A DNA stretch of 64,000 nucleotides, from NCBI RefSeq assembly GCF_025813715.1, contig NZ_CP107532.1:2108001-2172000 (forward strand), written 5' to 3'. The position numbers and the translations under genes are program-made. The stretch's first letter is position 1, and the number at the start of each line of letters is the position of its first letter. Of the stretch, positions 63,127 to 64,000 are shown piece after piece. The notes below the pieces were generated by a model. It ran no database searches. It had not been told where the DNA came from and saw only the letters and a program-made list of their open reading frames with translations. This DNA comes from Methylobacterium sp. FF17 (GTDB lineage Bacteria; Pseudomonadota; Alphaproteobacteria; Rhizobiales; Beijerinckiaceae).

Positions 63127-64000
63127 TCAGCGGGCGCCGGAGCCTCCGAGGACGGCCGGGACGGTGGCGAGGAGGATGTACAGGTCGAGCCAGATCGACC
63201 AGTTCCGGATGTAGAAGCTGTCCTGGCTCTTCTGGGTCTCCAGATCGCCGTCGCTGCGCGACGAGACCTGCCATAGGCCGCTCAGGCCCGGCCAGACACT
63301 CGCCCTGAGCTTCTGGAAGTCGGGGTCGAAGCTGTCGAGGTGATAGGACGGGAACGGGCGCGGCCCGATCAGGCTCATGTCGCCCCGTGCCACGTTCCAG
63401 AGCTGGGGCAGTTCGTCGAGGCTGCTGCGGCGGATGAAGTTGCCGATGCCGGGCAGGATGCGCGGATCGTGCGTGAGCTTGAAGAAGAGCCCCCATTCCT
63501 CGCGCGCCTGCGGATCGGCGGCCAGGTGGGCCATGAGACGGGGTTCGGCGTCGATATACATGCTCCGGAGCTTCAGGACGCGAATCGGCTTGCCGTTTCG
63601 CCCGACCCGGGACTGCACGTAGAAGGCCGGTCCGGGATCCACCCACTTGATCGCCAGGGCGAGGAGCCCGATCAGGGGGGCCGCGAGCAGGGTCGCCGGC
63701 CAGGCCAGGAGGATGTCGATCGCGCGCTTCAGGCGCAGGTTTCGGCTGCGATAGAGATCGCGTCGGATCTCGAGGCCGAGGACGCCGCCGAGGGGGCGGG
63801 TCTGGAGCCAGAGACATTGCAGGGCCTGCGCATCGTGGGCCACGACCACGCGGGAGAAGGGCAGCGCGCCAGGATTGGCGAGATCGTTCGCCGCGAACTC
63901 GGCGCTCGAACAGAAGATCGCCACCTCGATCCGGCCCTTGAGCAGGCCGGCGGTCTCCAGGGTGCCGAGGATGGGCAGGCGGCCGGTGTCCGGCGACCCC
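63127..64000 (-). CDS. WbaP-type initiating sugar-phosphate transferase (5' end outside window)
   Basis: The reading frame is open to the window edge, and about 290 C-terminal residues are visible. The C-terminal domain is that of polyprenyl-phosphate hexose-1-phosphate transferases (WbaP/ExoY/PssY). It has the basic entry LKRAIDILLAWPATLLAAPL, the catalytic region KLRSMYIDAEPRLMAHL, and PGIGNFIRRSSLDELPQLWN. The end carries MSLIGPRPFPSYHL and LTHDPRI elements. Upstream visible residues (RLPILGTLETAGLLKGRIEV) look like the Rossmann-like central domain. It starts glycan synthesis on undecaprenyl phosphate. The GTG at 63924 is unlikely to be the true start because this domain lies before it. 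Confidence 0.93.
   Translation of the reverse strand, partial: GSPDTGRLPILGTLETAGLLKGRIEVAIFCSSAEFAANDLANPGALPFSRVVVAHDAQALQCLWLQTRPLGGVLGLEIRRDLYRSRNLRLKRAIDILLAWPATLLAAPLIGLLALAIKWVDPGPAFYVQSRVGRNGKPIRVLKLRSMYIDAEPRLMAHLAADPQAREEWGLFFKLTHDPRILPGIGNFIRRSSLDELPQLWNVARGDMSLIGPRPFPSYHLDSFDPDFQKLRASVWPGLSGLWQVSSRSDGDLETQKSQDSFYIRNWSIWLDLYILLATVPAVLGGSGAR

Overview
The window is chromosomal DNA of a GC-rich alphaproteobacterium, most likely a Methylobacterium or Methylorubrum relative. This is inferred from base composition, a DUF6894 protein, alphaproteobacterial LexA boxes of the form GAAC-N7-GAAC, a minCDE operon and the mix of PPK2, TRAP and LOV-kinase genes. I see no rRNA, tRNA, CRISPR array, insertion sequence or prophage. 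Most of the window is ordinary housekeeping and transport sequence, and an exopolysaccharide locus fills the last 15 kb.

Layout, 1-15 kb: a truncated GntR regulator, an NTF2-like secreted protein, a chemoreceptor, and a GntR/FCD regulator divergent from a DctP-DctQ-DctM TRAP transporter, with a perfect inverted repeat between them. Next is a DNA-repair-like patch (6.7-10.6 kb). A small SWIM zinc-finger protein diverges from a two-gene operon encoding an unrecognised 225-residue protein and a RecD2-type helicase. The operon promoter carries a LexA-type box immediately after its -10, and a second box lies before the DUF6894 gene. Then come minC-minD-minE and a CNT nucleoside transporter.

Layout, 14.6-31.8 kb: a CorA/ZntB-type transporter, an Orn/Lys/Arg decarboxylase overlapping a GNAT acetyltransferase, a ComEA-like helix-hairpin-helix protein, an ABC exporter, a secreted protein of unknown function, an M20 peptidase, an iron-uptake membrane module (DUF3649-PepSY-DUF3325), an orphan second MinC, an EamA transporter, a crotonase-fold protein lacking both catalytic glutamates, PPK2 and a 42-residue small protein.

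Layout, 31.8-48.5 kb: an ABC-F ATPase, a patatin-like lipoprotein, a LOV-domain histidine kinase, a lysR-aspA-dctA C4-dicarboxylate/aspartate module divergent from an MFS transporter, typA, a hypothetical protein, an acyl-CoA synthetase and pyruvate kinase.

Layout, 48.5-64 kb: a Wzx/Wzy-type exopolysaccharide locus. It holds a small EPS-repeat protein, a Wzy-like polymerase, a Wzz-like chain-length protein, UDP-glucose dehydrogenase, a GT2 glycosyltransferase, a GDP-mannose-3,5-epimerase-like protein, a CelD-like acyltransferase, a FAD-dependent oxidoreductase, a Wzx flippase, two paralogous LuxR regulators with degenerate receiver domains, and a WbaP-type initiating sugar transferase cut by the window end. 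Together these could start, build, modify, flip and polymerise one surface glycan. The strongest candidate for something undescribed is the SOS-box-controlled 7.2-10.1 kb operon with its SWIM neighbour; the second MinC is next.
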